Of a stretch of 64,000 nt of DNA, positions 15,899-24,330 are shown piece after piece; the stretch's first letter is position 1, and every line of letters starts with the position of its first letter. Both the position numbers and the translations under genes were made by a program. The notes under the pieces were generated by a model. The model saw only the letters and a program-made list of their open reading frames with translations. It did no database searches and had not been told where the DNA came from. Source of the stretch: JAIBJN01 sp963830885 (lineage in GTDB: Bacteria > Actinomycetota > Thermoleophilia > Gaiellales > Gaiellaceae); contig CAWHOA010000025.1 in the NCBI GenBank assembly GCA_963830885.1, positions 10,823-74,822 of the forward strand. The letters are read 5' to 3'.

Positions 15899-16528
15899 AG
15901 TCAGGTCTCGGATCGAGTCGAGGTCCGAGTCCTTCGCCGCCCACTCCCGCGTCCGCGGATCGAGCTCCATGGCGCGGGACAGGTGCGCGACCGCTTCGTC
16001 CCGGCGACCGGCGAGGGCCTCGCAGCAGGCGAGGTTGTAGAGGACGTTCGGGTTGTCCGGGTGCGCCGCCAGGGCGCGTTCGAGGATGACCGTGGCCGCG
16101 TCGAAGTCCTTCGCGTCGTAGAACGGCCGGGCCTCCAGCCACGACTCCCAGGGCGACGGGGCGAATGCCTTCCCGACGGTGCCGCCGACGACGAGGATGG
16201 TCGTGTCCGGCTCGGCGGCCGTCGCGCTGCGGCGGGTGGCCGGGTCGCGCACGAAGACGAGCGTGCCGGCGGGCGCGTCGAGTTCCTCCCCGGCGACTCT
16301 GAACGTCGCGCGGCCCGCGAGCACGACGTAGAGCTCCTCGTGCCTGCCCGCGCCGGCGCCGAGCTCGTCGTGCTCCTCGATCACGTGCCCGCCCGCCTCG
16401 CGCGATCCGTAGGCGTTGACCCCGAACGCATCGATTCCGAGCGGGATCCGCACGGGGATCGTGTCGAACGCCCCGGTCAGGCGGTCGAGCTCGTCGAGGT
16501 GGGCGGTCTCGAAGGGAGGCCGGCTCAC
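15896..16528 (-). CDS. Cupin domain protein with C-terminal TPR repeat
   Basis: 210 residues. The N-terminal half is a single cupin barrel: HVIEEHDELGAGAGRHEELYVVLAG has the metal-ligand His/Glu pattern and APAGTLVFVRDP closes the barrel. The C-terminal half has a TPR-like helix pair (DAATVILERALAAHPDNPNVLYNLACCEALAGR). A single cupin plus TPR suggests a binding or regulatory protein rather than a known enzyme. The GTG start overlaps the stop of the upstream aminotransferase by 4 nt (GTGA), so a joint role with it is likely. Confidence 0.8.
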   Translation of the reverse strand: MSRPPFETAHLDELDRLTGAFDTIPVRIPLGIDAFGVNAYGSREAGGHVIEEHDELGAGAGRHEELYVVLAGRATFRVAGEELDAPAGTLVFVRDPATRRSATAAEPDTTILVVGGTVGKAFAPSPWESWLEARPFYDAKDFDAATVILERALAAHPDNPNVLYNLACCEALAGRRDEAVAHLSRAMELDPRTREWAAKDSDLDSIRDLT

Positions 16529-17625
16529 GCAGCGACCACGAGCGCGTCGCGCACCAGCCGCCCGAGCCGCGCAATGCCCTCGTCGATCGCCTCGGGGCGC
16601 TCGTAGGAGAACGCGAGGCGCATGGACGACTCGCCGCCTCCGTGGAAGAAGAAGTCGGGCCCCTTGATGAAGGCGACGCCGGCCTCGTCGGCCTGGGCGA
16701 GGAGGCTCTCCGCGCTCAGCCCGTCCGGGAGGTCGACCCAGAGGAAGTAGCCGCCGTCTGGCTCGTTCCAGCTCGTCCCCTCTGGCAGCTCGCGCGCGAG
16801 CGCGTTGGTCATCGCGTCGCGCCGCTCGTGCAGCGCCTCCTGGATCGACTCGACGTTCGGGTCGAAGAGCCCGCGTGAGACGAACTCGTGCAGCGTGGCC
16901 TCGACGAACATCACGGGCGAGACGTAGTTCTCGAACACGAGCGCCTGCATCGCGCCCATCAGCTCCTCCGGGAGGATGGCGAAGCCGACACGAATGCCGG
17001 GGGCGACCGTCTTCGAGAACGAGGACATGAACATGACCCCGTCGCCGCCGCCGAGCTCGAAGAGGCGCGGTAGGCCCTCGCCGCCGAAGCGGAGGAGGCC
17101 GTACGGGTCGTCCTCGAGGATGGTCGCGCCGTGCGTCCGCGCCAGCTCGACGAGGCGGTGGCGGTTCGGCTCCGAGAGCGTGCGGCCGCTCGGGTTCTGG
17201 AAGGTCGGGATCGTGTAGATCAGGCTCGGCCCCGAGGTGGCGGAGAGCGAGTGCTCGAGCACGTCGAGGTCGAGCCCGTCCTCGGTGAGCGGGATCGACT
17301 CGACCTCCGCGCCCAGGCGGCGCAGGATCAGCAGCGAGCGGTCGTAGCAGGGGGCCTCGACGAAGAACTTCGCGCCGGCCGCCACGTGGTGGCGCGCGAT
17401 GAAGGCGAAGGCCTGAAGCGAGCCGTTGGTGATCATCACGCGCGCGACGTCGACGTCGTGGCGGTCGGCGATCCACTGGCGCAGCGGCTGGTAGCCGAGC
17501 GGCGGCCCGTAGTTCAGTGCCGCGGCGCCGTCGCGCGCGAGCGCGGCCTTGGCGCAGTCGCCGAAGTCGTCGACCGGAAGGAGATCGGGGCCCGGAATGC
17601 CCCGTGCGAAGGAGATCACGCTCAC
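16525..17625 (-). CDS. PLP-dependent aminotransferase, class I/II (2-aminoadipate/MocR-like)
   Basis: 366 residues. The PLP lysine is in SSFSKTVAPGIRVGF, with YTIPTFQNPSGRTLS and EDDPYGLLRF as the usual substrate/PLP contacts. This is the fold-type I subgroup with 2-aminoadipate and aromatic aminotransferases (LysN-like); no N-terminal GntR DNA-binding domain is present, so it is an enzyme rather than a MocR regulator. TAGACT lies 6 nt before the GTG start, a leaderless arrangement. The cupin-TPR gene is coupled downstream. Substrate not predictable. Confidence 0.9.
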   Translation of the reverse strand: MSVISFARGIPGPDLLPVDDFGDCAKAALARDGAAALNYGPPLGYQPLRQWIADRHDVDVARVMITNGSLQAFAFIARHHVAAGAKFFVEAPCYDRSLLILRRLGAEVESIPLTEDGLDLDVLEHSLSATSGPSLIYTIPTFQNPSGRTLSEPNRHRLVELARTHGATILEDDPYGLLRFGGEGLPRLFELGGGDGVMFMSSFSKTVAPGIRVGFAILPEELMGAMQALVFENYVSPVMFVEATLHEFVSRGLFDPNVESIQEALHERRDAMTNALARELPEGTSWNEPDGGYFLWVDLPDGLSAESLLAQADEAGVAFIKGPDFFFHGGGESSMRLAFSYERPEAIDEGIARLGRLVRDALVVAA

Positions 17626-17741
17626 GGGACGAGTCTACTGACGGCCGCGGGCGACGAGCCAACCGAACCGATCGGAGCTAGACTCGGCACCAGCATCAGC
17701 CCGCTTGCCGGGCGCGGGCCCTTGCGGAAAGGAGGCTGCTC

Positions 17742-19313
17742 ATGAGCAGCACGAGAAGTCGCTTCCGCGCCCTCGCCCCACTCGCCCTACTCGCCGTCGC
17801 GCTGACGGCCGTAGGCGCAGGGGCGACTCCGCAGGTCGCGTCTCCACCCGTGGAGGTCTCGACCACGAATCCGTTCGCGGCGTGCCCGCCCGACGGAGCC
17901 GGGATCAACTTCCCCGGCAGCGAGGTGGAGCCCTGGATCGAGGTCAATCCGACCAATTCGGCCAATAGGATCGTCGTCTATCAGCAGGATCGCTACTCGA
18001 ACGGCGGCTCGAAGGGGACGGTCGCCGCGGTTACGTTCAACAGTGGCGCGACCTGGGCGCAGATAGCCGTTCCGACGGAGACAACGTGCACTGGAGGCCC
18101 GTTCCAGCGCGCGTCCGATCCGTGGGTGACGTTCGGGCCGGACGGCACGGCCCACTCGATGAGCCTTGTCACCGACCCGGACCTGCCGACCGGCGGCTTC
18201 GGGGACAACGGCATGGTCTACAGCCGCTCGACGGACGGCGGCCTCACCTGGGATGACCCGATCCTGCTCGTCACCGAGACCGACCCGCGCTTCCTGCACG
18301 ACAAGAACTCCATGACGGCCGACCCGAACGATGCGGACTTCGTCTATGCCGTCTGGGATCGCGTCCAGCAGGCGGGCCGCGCGGTCGTCGCACCCGAGAA
18401 CCCGATCGGCGCCGGCTTCAAGGGCCCGATCTACTTCACCCGCACGACGAACGGCGGCGACTCGTGGGAGCCCGCCCGCAAGATCTACGAGACCGGCGCG
18501 AACAAGCAGACGATCGGAAACCAGATCGTCGTTCGGCCGCAGGGCGAGCTTTACGACTTCTTCGGCGACATCGTCAACCGGTCGCGCCGCCGCGACGGCC
18601 TCGGGCCGATCTTCGTCTCCTTCATCGTCTCCCAGGATCGGGGAGAGACATGGAGCATGCCGACCCGCATCGACGACCAGCTGCCCATGAGCCTCTTCCG
18701 CGCGAGCAGCACGGTCGACCTCGAGCCGGCTGTCTGCCCGAACCTCGCCCAGACCGGGGCCTGCCCGATCCGCGGCGGCGACTTCATCCCGGATGTGGCG
18801 GTCGACCCGGCCAACGGGAAGCTGTACGCGGTGTGGATGGACGCCCGCTTCAGCTTCTTCCAGACCGGCGCCTTCCGGTGGGACAGCATCGCGTACAGCC
18901 AGTCGACCGACGGCGGGCAGACGTGGTCGCCGGCCATCCAGGTCAACGCGACTCCGCCCGGGAGCAATCAGAACTCCCAGGCGTTCACGCCTTCGGTCGC
19001 GGTCGGAAGTGACGGGACGGTCACGGTGACCTACTACGACTTCCGCAACAACACGCCCTCGCCGGCGACGCTCGACACGACGCACTGGGCCTCGCACTGC
19101 CATCCCGCGTCGGAGAACTGCGCCAACCCGGCAAGTTGGAACGAGGAGACCCAGGTCTCGCCGACCTTCAACATCCGCGAGGCGCCGTTCGCACGCGGCT
19201 ACTTCCTCGGCGACTACATGGGGCTCGACTACGGAGGAGGATTTGCCACCGCCTGGGGATCGACCCTCGGGGGCGGTCCTTCGAGCATCTTCTCCAACAC
19301 CTTGACCCCGTAG
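17742..19313 (+). CDS. Secreted Asp-box (BNR, sialidase-like) beta-propeller protein
   Basis: 523 residues with a Sec signal peptide (basic start, then ALAPLALLAVALTAVGAGA). At least four Asp-box motifs S/T-x-D/N-x-G-x-T/S-W are visible: STDGGLTWD, TTNGGDSWE, SQDRGETWS and STDGGQTWS, spaced as in six-bladed propellers. An arginine triad typical of true sialidases is not obvious, so it may bind rather than cut sugars. The ATG follows a strong ribosome-binding site (GAAAGGAGG). Six cysteines may form disulfides outside the cell. It stands alone between convergent/divergent neighbours and ends at a strong hairpin. Confidence 0.85.
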   Translation: MSSTRSRFRALAPLALLAVALTAVGAGATPQVASPPVEVSTTNPFAACPPDGAGINFPGSEVEPWIEVNPTNSANRIVVYQQDRYSNGGSKGTVAAVTFNSGATWAQIAVPTETTCTGGPFQRASDPWVTFGPDGTAHSMSLVTDPDLPTGGFGDNGMVYSRSTDGGLTWDDPILLVTETDPRFLHDKNSMTADPNDADFVYAVWDRVQQAGRAVVAPENPIGAGFKGPIYFTRTTNGGDSWEPARKIYETGANKQTIGNQIVVRPQGELYDFFGDIVNRSRRRDGLGPIFVSFIVSQDRGETWSMPTRIDDQLPMSLFRASSTVDLEPAVCPNLAQTGACPIRGGDFIPDVAVDPANGKLYAVWMDARFSFFQTGAFRWDSIAYSQSTDGGQTWSPAIQVNATPPGSNQNSQAFTPSVAVGSDGTVTVTYYDFRNNTPSPATLDTTHWASHCHPASENCANPASWNEETQVSPTFNIREAPFARGYFLGDYMGLDYGGGFATAWGSTLGGGPSSIFSNTLTP

Positions 19314-19324
19314 ATGACTTCCGA

Positions 19325-19354
19325 CGCCCGGGCGCTCTTCGGGGCGCCCGGGCG
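19325..19354. terminator. GC-rich hairpin between convergent genes
   Basis: Perfect 11-bp arms CGCCCGGGCGC and GCGCCCGGGCG around an 8-nt loop (TCTTCGGG). It lies in the 49-bp gap between the Asp-box gene and sucD, which converge. No T-run follows, as is common in high-GC actinobacteria, so it may act as a hairpin-only terminator for both strands. Confidence 0.65.
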
Positions 19355-19362
19355 CCCCTGCC

Positions 19363-20241
19363 TCAGGCGGCGGAGCCGGCGACCTCGGCCGCCAGCCGGG
19401 CGACCTCGGTCGGGTTCGTTCCGACCCGGACTCCCTTCGCCTCGAGCGCGGCCTTCTTGGCCCGCGCCGTGCCGGCGCTTCCGGAGATGATCGCCCCGGC
19501 GTGGCCCATCGTCTTGCCGGGCGGCGCGGTGAAGCCGGCGATGTAGGCGACGACCGGCTTCGTCATCTCGGCGCCGATGAACGCGGCGGCCTTCTCCTCT
19601 TCCGCGCCGCCGATCTCGCCGACCATGACGACGATCTCGGTCTCGGGATCGGCGTTGAAGCGCGTGAGGACGTCGATGAACGACGACCCGACGACGGGGT
19701 CGCCGCCGATGCCCACGATCGTGGACTGGCCGACGCCCTGCTGGGTCAGCTCGTGCCCGATCTGGTACGTGAGCGTGCCGGATCGGGAGACGAGACCGAT
19801 GGGCCCCTCGCTGAAGATCTCGGCGGGGATGATCCCGACGTTCGCCTTGCCCGGCGAGAGGACGCCCGGGCAGTTGGGCCCGATGAGCGTGACCCCGCGC
19901 GGGCGCACGTAGTTGTAGACGCGGAGCATGTCGTGCGCCGGGATCCCCTCGGTGATGCAGATCACCGTCTCGATCCCCGCGTCGACGGCCTCGTAGATCG
20001 CGTCGGCGGCGAAGCGCGCGGGGACGAAGACCATCGCCGTGTTCGGCTCCCTCTCGGCGACGGCGTCCGCGACCGTGTCGAAGACCGGAATCCCCTCGAC
20101 GCTCTCACCGCCCTTGCCCGGCGTGACGCCGGCGACGACGTTCGTGCCGTAGCGGAGGTTGCGGGTCGCATGGAAGGAGCCCTCGCGCCCGGTGATGCCC
20201 TGGACGACCAGGCGCGTGTCGCGGTCGACGATGATGGCCAC
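19363..20241 (-). CDS. sucD: Succinyl-CoA ligase, alpha subunit
   Basis: 292 residues from GTG 20241. It shows VQGITGREGSFHA (CoA-binding loop), GPNCPGVLSPGKANVG, and the active-site histidine in GHAGAIISG, which is phosphorylated during catalysis. The beta subunit is sucC at 20879; unusually a methyltransferase gene separates them. The start overlaps the preceding TAG by one base. The complex converts succinyl-CoA to succinate with formation of ATP or GTP. Confidence 0.95.
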   Translation of the reverse strand: MAIIVDRDTRLVVQGITGREGSFHATRNLRYGTNVVAGVTPGKGGESVEGIPVFDTVADAVAEREPNTAMVFVPARFAADAIYEAVDAGIETVICITEGIPAHDMLRVYNYVRPRGVTLIGPNCPGVLSPGKANVGIIPAEIFSEGPIGLVSRSGTLTYQIGHELTQQGVGQSTIVGIGGDPVVGSSFIDVLTRFNADPETEIVVMVGEIGGAEEEKAAAFIGAEMTKPVVAYIAGFTAPPGKTMGHAGAIISGSAGTARAKKAALEAKGVRVGTNPTEVARLAAEVAGSAA

Positions 20242-20882
20242 TAGCGCCGCGCCCCTTTCAGCGCAATGCGGTCGAGCGTGATCCAATCGTCCTCGATCCG
20301 GTCGGCGAGGAGCGCGCGCACCTTGTCGGCGTCCGCGCCACTGCAGGCGGATCGCTCGAGCCAGTGGCCGACGTGCAAGGACTTGTCGACGCGCCGGGTC
20401 TCCTCGACGACCAGGCCCGCGCTCTCGAAGAGGGCCCGCCACTCCTCCTCCGTGTAGTTACGGACGTGGGAAGGGTCGCGCAGAAGGTCGGCCTCCTCGG
20501 CCGCCTCGCCCATGTAGAGGTTGTCGACGACGAGCACGCGATCGGCAGCGACCCGCGCCATCTCCCGCATGCCGGCCGCGACGTCCGCGAAGTGGTGCAC
20601 GCCGACGCGGCAGGCGACGACGTCGAAGCTTCTGTCAGCGAAGGGCAGGTCTTCGGCGAAAGCCTGCACGTCCGCCTGCATCCCGGGCGCGGGGTCGACA
20701 GTCACAACCTCGAGCCCCGCCTCTCGGAGCCGTCGAGCGACATGGCCGCCGCCGGAGGCGACGTCGAGTCCCGTGCGGGCGCCGCTGGCCCATTCGACCA
20801 GGAGATCGAGGTCGGCGCCCTCGCGGTGGGCCTCGCTCTCGCGGTAGGCGTCCGCGCGATCGTCCCAGACGTTCGCGCTCAC
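20241..20882 (-). CDS. SAM-dependent methyltransferase between sucC and sucD
   Basis: 213 residues with class I methyltransferase motifs: motif I LDVASGGGHVARRL, motif II VVTVDPAPGM, post-I region FAEDLPFADRSFDVVACRVGVHHF. The last part matches UbiE/arsM-like small-molecule methyltransferases. The ATG overlaps the sucC stop by 4 nt and its TAG touches the sucD GTG, so it is fully embedded in the succinyl-CoA ligase operon. Substrate unknown. A link to the TCA cycle has no known basis; operon hitchhiking is possible. Confidence 0.88.
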   Translation of the reverse strand: MSANVWDDRADAYRESEAHREGADLDLLVEWASGARTGLDVASGGGHVARRLREAGLEVVTVDPAPGMQADVQAFAEDLPFADRSFDVVACRVGVHHFADVAAGMREMARVAADRVLVVDNLYMGEAAEEADLLRDPSHVRNYTEEEWRALFESAGLVVEETRRVDKSLHVGHWLERSACSGADADKVRALLADRIEDDWITLDRIALKGARR

Positions 20883-22018
20883 TTGAGCGACACCACCTTC
20901 TCGGCCGCCGAGAGCATGGTCTCCTCGACGTAGACGTTCGCCGGGGCCGCCTCGGTGAGCAGGCGCCGGCCCTCCTCGGCGTTCGTCCCGTCGAGCCGGA
21001 CGACGATCGGGTCCTCGATGGCCATCTGGCCGAGCGCGGCCAGGATCCCGCGCGCCACCTCGTCGCAGCGCGTGATCCCGCCGAAGATGTTGAAGAGGAT
21101 CGCCTCGACCTGGTCGTCCGACGTGATCACCTCGAGCGCGTCGACGACCCCCTGGGCGTCGCCGCCGCCGCCCAGGTCGCAGAAGTTCGCCGGCCGCCCG
21201 CCGACCTGGTCGATGACGTCGAGCGTGGCCATGACGAGCCCGGCGCCGTTCCCGAGGATGCCGATCTCGCCGTCGAGCTTCACATAGGTGACGCCCTTCT
21301 CGCGCGCGAGGCGCTCGCGGGGATCGGCCGCCTCGACGTCGCGCATCTCGGCCACGTCCGGGTGCCGGTAGAGCGCGTTGTCGTCCACCGTGAACTTCGA
21401 GTCGAGCGCCTTGACCTCGCCGTCCGGCGTGACGATCAGCGGGTTGACCTCGCAGAGCATCGCGTCGAAGCCGACGAACGCGCCGTAGAGCTTCTCGACG
21501 ATGGCGGCGACCTGCTTCTGCTCACCGGGGTCGTCGATGCCGGCTCCGTAGACGAGCCGCCGGGCCTGCCAGGGCTGGAAGCCCTCCAGCGGGTCGACGT
21601 GGAGGCGCACGAGGGCCTCCGGATTCGTCTCGGCGACTTCCTCGATGTCGATGCCGCCCTGCGTGGTGAACATGAACAGCGGCTTCTTCTCGCCCCGGTC
21701 GAAGGTGATCGAGAGGTAGTACTCCCTTGCGATATCGGACGCCCTCTCGATCCAGAGCCGGCGGACGACGTGCCCGCGGATGTCCAGGCCGAGGATCGCG
21801 GTCGCGTGCGCCTCGGCCTCCTCCGGCGTGTCCGCGAGCTTGATGCCGCCGGCCTTCCCGCGGCCGCCGACGAGCACCTGCGCCTTGACGACGACCGGGC
21901 CGCCGAGCTCCTCGGCGGCGGCGCGAGCCTCCTCGGGAGTCGTCGCCACACGCCCCTCCGACACAGGAATGCCGGCGCGCGCGAACAGCTCCTTTCCCTG
22001 GTGTTCGTAGAGATCCAC
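20879..22018 (-). CDS. sucC: Succinyl-CoA ligase, beta subunit
   Basis: 379 residues. It has an ATP-grasp N-terminal domain (VVVKAQVLVGGRGKAGGIKLA) and the C-terminal CoA-ligase domain (GAGLVMATLDVI, GGGDAQGVVDALEVI, FNIFGGITRCDEVARGI). It binds nucleotide and pairs with SucD. The GTG start opens with MDLYEHQGKELFARAGIPV, the standard N-terminus. TAGACT lies 11 nt upstream of the start. It is the first gene of a sucC-methyltransferase-sucD operon. Confidence 0.95.
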   Translation of the reverse strand: MDLYEHQGKELFARAGIPVSEGRVATTPEEARAAAEELGGPVVVKAQVLVGGRGKAGGIKLADTPEEAEAHATAILGLDIRGHVVRRLWIERASDIAREYYLSITFDRGEKKPLFMFTTQGGIDIEEVAETNPEALVRLHVDPLEGFQPWQARRLVYGAGIDDPGEQKQVAAIVEKLYGAFVGFDAMLCEVNPLIVTPDGEVKALDSKFTVDDNALYRHPDVAEMRDVEAADPRERLAREKGVTYVKLDGEIGILGNGAGLVMATLDVIDQVGGRPANFCDLGGGGDAQGVVDALEVITSDDQVEAILFNIFGGITRCDEVARGILAALGQMAIEDPIVVRLDGTNAEEGRRLLTEAAPANVYVEETMLSAAEKVVSLK

Positions 22019-22122
22019 GGCCGGGCGCGAGTCTATCCAAGCGGGAGCCGAAAACCGGCAATCACTCGTTCGGACGATCAGGCGTGCTCCCGAACGGGCG
22101 ATGCTGGCGGGGGGAATCCTCT

Positions 22123-22671
22123 GTGAGACTCGCTCAGACGCTAGTCAAGGCCGCAGTGATCATGGCCATCATCGCCGCCACGCTCGGAGGCGCGGTGGCG
22201 CTCGGCAGCACGCTCTTCGACCCCCCGCCCAGGGACGCCGCCGACTTCGCCGCCCGCATCGAGGCCGGAAGCAGGCACGCGCCTCCGCCGGAGGCGCGCA
22301 CCGCGGCCGAGCGGCGCTACGTCCTCGCGGTCGGCGAGCTCTGCGCTGAGCGGAACGAACAAGTCCGCGACCTCGAGCGCGAGGTCTCAGCCGCCGACGA
22401 GGTCGGCAAGGCCCGCGGTTGGCGTCGGATCGAGGCCGAGCACGCCGAGGACTTCGAGGCGCTCAAAGCCCCGAAGCGCTTCCGCTCGACGGCGGAGCGG
22501 ATGACGACACTCGACCTCGCGATGCTCGATCTCACCGATGAGGCCCTCGAGGCCCGCCGCGTGGGCGACCGGGAGCTCTTCGAGGCGAAGCTCGCCGCCG
22601 CCGAGCTGCTCGACGCGCGCTACGACGAGGCCGCGAGCGCCCTGGGCGTCCCGGTCTGCGCCGCCGCCTGA
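22123..22671 (+). CDS. Membrane-anchored hypothetical protein
   Basis: 182 residues from GTG 22123, preceded by GGCGGGGGGAAT. One N-terminal membrane helix (about residues 7-27, VKAAVIMAIIAATLGGAVAL) is followed by an extracytoplasmic, highly charged helical domain (RYVLAVGELCAERNEQVRDL; ERMTTLDLAMLDLTDEALEA). Two cysteines, in GELCAER and at the C-terminus (PVCAAA), could form a disulfide. No family recognised. It is divergent from sucC. A longer version from GTG 22084 adds 13 residues without membrane character and is less likely. Confidence 0.65.
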   Translation: MRLAQTLVKAAVIMAIIAATLGGAVALGSTLFDPPPRDAADFAARIEAGSRHAPPPEARTAAERRYVLAVGELCAERNEQVRDLEREVSAADEVGKARGWRRIEAEHAEDFEALKAPKRFRSTAERMTTLDLAMLDLTDEALEARRVGDRELFEAKLAAAELLDARYDEAASALGVPVCAAA

Positions 22672-22756
22672 CCGGTCTCGCGGTGTTCGCACCCGGGCCT
22701 TTCGGGTATAGACCCGACGTTGTAGCGTTCCGGCGACCCCTCAGAGGAGGAAGCAG

Positions 22757-22933
22757 ATGAGCACGCTCCACGACGACGACATCCGCACCATCGGCGAAAC
22801 CGGGCGCCTCGATCCGCAGGCCGACGCAGACGGGGACGACACGGACTCGACCGACGGCGACGCGACCGACACGGACGCCGACGACGCCGACACGGACGCG
22901 ACCGACGCCGACGCCGACGACAGCGATTCGTAG
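22757..22933 (+). CDS. Very acidic 58-residue repeat protein
   Basis: A short frame with a strong ribosome-binding site (AGAGGAGGAAGCAG before ATG). After MSTLHDDDIRTIGETGRLDP the protein is almost only Asp, Ala and Thr in DTD/DAD repeats, ending DDSDS. Net charge is extremely negative and no structure is expected. Asp-rich repeats can bind calcium or other cations or act as nucleic-acid mimics. The underlying DNA is a GAC/GCG-rich repeat. Its TAG stop is the first triplet of a 170-bp palindromic element. Translation is supported mainly by the ribosome-binding site. Confidence 0.6.
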   Translation: MSTLHDDDIRTIGETGRLDPQADADGDDTDSTDGDATDTDADDADTDATDADADDSDS

Positions 22934-23100
22934 AACCCGGTTCGGGATGACGCCTCGTCGCCGGGGTGTGCTGGGCGAGTGCGAGGCAAGGACGCAGCTG
23001 GCGCGTTCGTAGCCGGAGGCTACGGGCGCAACCGAGGACGCAGAATCGCGCCGGCCAGCGCGGCCCTGCGACACAGGGCTTCGTCTTGAACCGGGTTCTG
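22931..23100. repeat. Palindromic intergenic element with TAGAACCCGGTTC ends, 170 bp
   Basis: Ends TAGAACCCGGTTC (22931-22943) and GAACCGGGTTCTG (23088-23100) pair with one mismatch. The interior shares the core of the elements at 28487 and 47391: CGTCGCCGGGGTG, GCAAGGACGCAG, GTAGCCGGAGGCTACGGGCGC (given here as a hairpin of GTAGCC/GGCTAC), GAGGACGCAG and GCGCGGCCC. So the core is the same but the ends differ. The first TAG ends the acidic protein; the right arm contains the likely TTG start of the JmjC-type gene. Confidence 0.8.
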
Positions 23101-24273
23101 AGCAGACGAGCGGCGGAAGCCGCGCTCGGGCGCTGCCTCGACCCCGTCTCCGCGGACACGTTCTTCGCCGACCATTGGGAGCAGCGGCCGCTCGTCGTGC
23201 CGCGGGACGAGCCGGGCCGCTTCGACGACCTCCTCTCCGAGGCCGACGTCGAGCGGCTGGTCTGCTCCACGGCGATCCGCTATCCCGCTTTCCGGCTGGT
23301 GCGCGAGGGTGGGCAGCTCGACGTCGGCTCCTACACCGCCGACATCCCCTGGCGGCCCGCCTTCACGAAGGCGGTGGACGTCCCCAGCGTCCTCGCCGAG
23401 TGGGAGGCGGGCGCCACGATCGTCCTCCAGGCGCTGCACGTGAACTGGCTGGCGCTGGCGGTCTTCTGCCGGCAGCTCGAGGATGCCCTCGGTCTCGGCG
23501 TTCAGGCCAACTCCTACTACACGCCACGTGGCTCGCAGGGCTTCGCCGTGCACCACGACACCCACGACGTGCTCGTCCTCCAGGTGGCCGGCGAGAAGCG
23601 CTGGCTCCTCTACGACCCGCTGCTCGAGCTCCCGCTGAAGCACCAGCGCTACTCGAAGGCGCTCGGGGAGCACGGCGAGCCTTCCGACGACCTCGTCCTG
23701 CGGGCCGGCGACACGCTCTACCTGCCGCGCGGCTGGCTCCACCAGGCCGAGACGTCCGACACCGACTCCCTCCACCTGACCATCGGGGTCAACGCCTACA
23801 CGTGGCTCGACGCGGCGCGGGCGGCGCTCGGCCCCCTCGAGGAGGAGGCCGCTTTCCGGCGTGGCGTCTATCCCGACCGGTTCGTGGCGGCCGAGCTCGC
23901 GGAGCAGCTACGCGCCCAGCTCGATCCCGAGGAGGTCGCCCGGCGCCGACGCCGCCGATTCCTCGACACCCGGCGGCCGATCCGGGAGGACGGGCTCTCG
24001 CAGCTCCGCGCTCTCGAACGGCTCGATATCGCGACGCCGGTCGAGCGGCGGAGCACGGTGATCGCCGACCTCGAGGACGACGACGCGGAGGTCGCGCTCG
24101 TCTTCGAGGGCAAGGAGCTGCGCTTCCCCGCGCACGCCCGCGCCGAGGTGGTCGCGTGCTTCGAGGCGGACGAGCCGTTCTCGCCCTCGGAGCTTCCCGG
24201 CGACCTCGACGATGCGGGCCGACTGGTGCTCGTCCGCCGGCTCGTCCGCGAGGGCTTCCTGCGCCTCAGCTAG
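23086..24273 (+). CDS. JmjC-type cupin oxygenase (cupin_4, ribosomal-oxygenase-like)
   Basis: 395 residues from TTG 23086. FFADHWEQRPLVVPRD is the classic N-terminus of this family. The double-stranded beta-helix carries iron ligands HHDTHDVLVLQ (HxD) and a distal His in LPRGWLHQAET or DSLHLTIG. Bacterial relatives (YcfD/RoxA) hydroxylate an arginine of ribosomal protein L16 using 2-oxoglutarate. A long C-terminal part resembles the winged-helix region of these enzymes. No ATG or GTG exists between the repeat element and the first conserved residues, so the start must lie inside the repeat end, or earlier within the repeat at GTG 22966. Confidence 0.85.
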   Translation: MNRVLSRRAAEAALGRCLDPVSADTFFADHWEQRPLVVPRDEPGRFDDLLSEADVERLVCSTAIRYPAFRLVREGGQLDVGSYTADIPWRPAFTKAVDVPSVLAEWEAGATIVLQALHVNWLALAVFCRQLEDALGLGVQANSYYTPRGSQGFAVHHDTHDVLVLQVAGEKRWLLYDPLLELPLKHQRYSKALGEHGEPSDDLVLRAGDTLYLPRGWLHQAETSDTDSLHLTIGVNAYTWLDAARAALGPLEEEAAFRRGVYPDRFVAAELAEQLRAQLDPEEVARRRRRRFLDTRRPIREDGLSQLRALERLDIATPVERRSTVIADLEDDDAEVALVFEGKELRFPAHARAEVVACFEADEPFSPSELPGDLDDAGRLVLVRRLVREGFLRLS

Positions 24274-24330
24274 GAGGGCTTGGCGGAACGTCGCTCGGCC
24301 ACACTGGCTGCGTTTCGCCAAACCCTCCTA
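24271..24330. repeat. Palindromic intergenic element, TAGGAGGG type, 60 bp
   Basis: TAGGAGGGCTTGGCGGAACG pairs with the right end CGTTTCGCCAAACCCTCCTA with few mismatches; about 20 bp lie between. The first TAG stops the JmjC-type gene and the last CTA stops the minus-strand ferredoxin-like gene, so the element is exactly the convergent spacer. It is a short-core member of the family and is well placed as a two-way terminator. Confidence 0.8.

Noticed and set aside
22931..23085. Extension of the JmjC-type protein upstream to GTG 22966
   Set aside because: The added residues come from the repeat core (same peptide pieces appear in antisense frames at the other copies) and are unrelated to the family N-terminus.
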